In this document: positions 63,371-64,000 of the stretch, one piece after another
Layout: each line of letters opens with the position of its first letter
Numbering within the stretch: position 1 is the first letter of the stretch
Assembly: GCF_902499115.1 (NCBI RefSeq)
Contig: NZ_CABVPN010000012.1
Span: 1-64,000 of the forward strand
Length of the DNA stretch: 64,000 nucleotides
Origin: Burkholderia diffusa
GTDB taxonomy: Bacteria > Pseudomonadota > Gammaproteobacteria > Burkholderiales > Burkholderiaceae
Reading direction: 5' to 3'
The notes under the pieces: model-generated
Told to the model about the DNA's origin: nothing
What the model saw: the letters and a program-made list of their open reading frames with translations, nothing else
The model's database searches: none
Position numbers and translations under genes: made by a program

Positions 63371-64000
63371 ATGCGCGCTGCCGCGCCTCCCGTTCGCTTT
63401 CATCCTGCCGCCGTGCGGCGCCTGCGTGCCATTGCGCTCGCGGCGGGCATGGGGCTGCTGTCGGGCTGCCTGTCGCTTGCGCCACCGGACGAGCGTCCGG
63501 TCGCGCCGATTCCCGCATCCTTTCCGGATCCTTCCGCCGACGCAACAGCGGCGGCGCCCGTGCCCGAATGGCAGGCTTACTTCGTCGACGCGCGCCTGCG
63601 CGCGTTGATCGGGCAGGCGCTCGCCAACAACCGGGATCTGCGCGCGGCGGTTGCACGCGTCGAGCAGGCTCGTGCGGTCTACGGCATCCGCAGCGCGGAT
63701 CAATGGCCGACGATCGGTGCGGGCGCGGCCTATGCACGGTTTCGCACGCCGGGCGGCTTCCTCTCCCCGGCGCCCGTCATCGGCCAGGTCTATGAGGTCC
63801 AGCTGGCCGAGACGCAATGGGAGATCGATTTCTGGGGCCGCGTGCGCAACCTGAAAGCAGCGGCGCTCCAGCGCTACCTCGCGAGTGATGCGGCCCGGCA
63901 GGCGGTGACGCTGAGCGTCGTCACCGGCGTAGCGGACGCGTATCTGACGCTGTGCGAGATCGACGAACGCATCGCGCTGACCCGCGCGACGATCGACACA
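63371..64000 (+). CDS. Outer-membrane efflux lipoprotein (NodT/OprM family), N-terminal part
   Basis: The gene continues beyond the window; 210 codons are visible. A lipoprotein signal with LSGC is followed by the efflux start (VPEWQAYFVDARLRALIGQALANNRDLRAAVARVEQARA), AQWEIDFWGRVRN-like sequence (ETQWEIDFWGRVRN), and the helical hairpin. These mark the TolC/OprM-type channel of tripartite pumps. The adaptor and pump are expected downstream. Start ATG 63371 is chosen by the signal peptide. Confidence 0.94.
   Translation, partial: MRAAAPPVRFHPAAVRRLRAIALAAGMGLLSGCLSLAPPDERPVAPIPASFPDPSADATAAAPVPEWQAYFVDARLRALIGQALANNRDLRAAVARVEQARAVYGIRSADQWPTIGAGAAYARFRTPGGFLSPAPVIGQVYEVQLAETQWEIDFWGRVRNLKAAALQRYLASDAARQAVTLSVVTGVADAYLTLCEIDERIALTRATIDT

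Overview
The window is high-GC, densely packed proteobacterial DNA. Its gene families and their order point to Burkholderia, most likely the B. cepacia complex, and probably a secondary chromosome because the content is accessory rather than housekeeping. This is inferred from gene content and not from a marker gene. No rRNA, tRNA, CRISPR array or complete insertion sequence was seen.

Layout. (1) About 0-10 kb is a light and DNA-repair block. It holds an SdhC-like gene cut by the window edge, a DUF3429 membrane protein, an SDR lacking the catalytic Tyr, a renalase-like flavoprotein, an FeS-type cryptochrome/(6-4) photolyase, a LitR-like MerR regulator without a B12 motif, a lipoprotein esterase, a DUF2878 protein and a CPD photolyase. 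(2) About 10-16 kb holds a fasciclin protein, a lipoprotein resembling a truncated haemoglobin, an outer-membrane barrel and a chemoreceptor. (3) 15.8-27.7 kb is a catabolic and uptake block. A seven-gene operon (ArgH-like lyase, polar amino acid ABC transporter, two PuuE-like deacetylase-fold proteins, MmgE/PrpD protein) lies divergent to a LysR regulator. A GNAT gene and a second amino acid ABC transporter follow. (4) 28.3-64 kb resembles the low-oxygen-activated (lxa) locus described in B. cenocepacia. It holds two QseBC-like two-component systems, b- and c-type cytochromes, a universal stress protein, a P1B-5 ATPase with a haemerythrin tail, a CDF transporter, CBS/BON proteins, an orphan GroEL, an HPF, a B12-dependent ribonucleotide reductase, PfkB, FtsH, wall- and glycan-active enzymes and the start of an efflux lipoprotein.

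How it works together. In region 4 about sixteen matches to an FNR/ANR-type box (TTGAC-N4-GTCAA) sit in the intergenic gaps, and several have a -10-like hexamer 21-23 nt downstream. The simplest reading is one oxygen-responsive regulon for survival without oxygen: oxygen-independent dNTP synthesis, protein quality control, ribosome hibernation, metal export and alternative electron transfer. Region 3 looks like import of an acidic amino acid derivative followed by epimerisation or dehydration, amide or imide hydrolysis and C-N lyase cleavage. The substrate is unknown; an N-substituted aspartate or cyclic imide is the best guess.

Decay. Remnants of groEL (after the CPD photolyase), hsp20, a 2-oxoacid dehydrogenase E2 and a DUF4015 glycosidase are scattered through the window, so this copy of the stress locus has lost parts by deletion.
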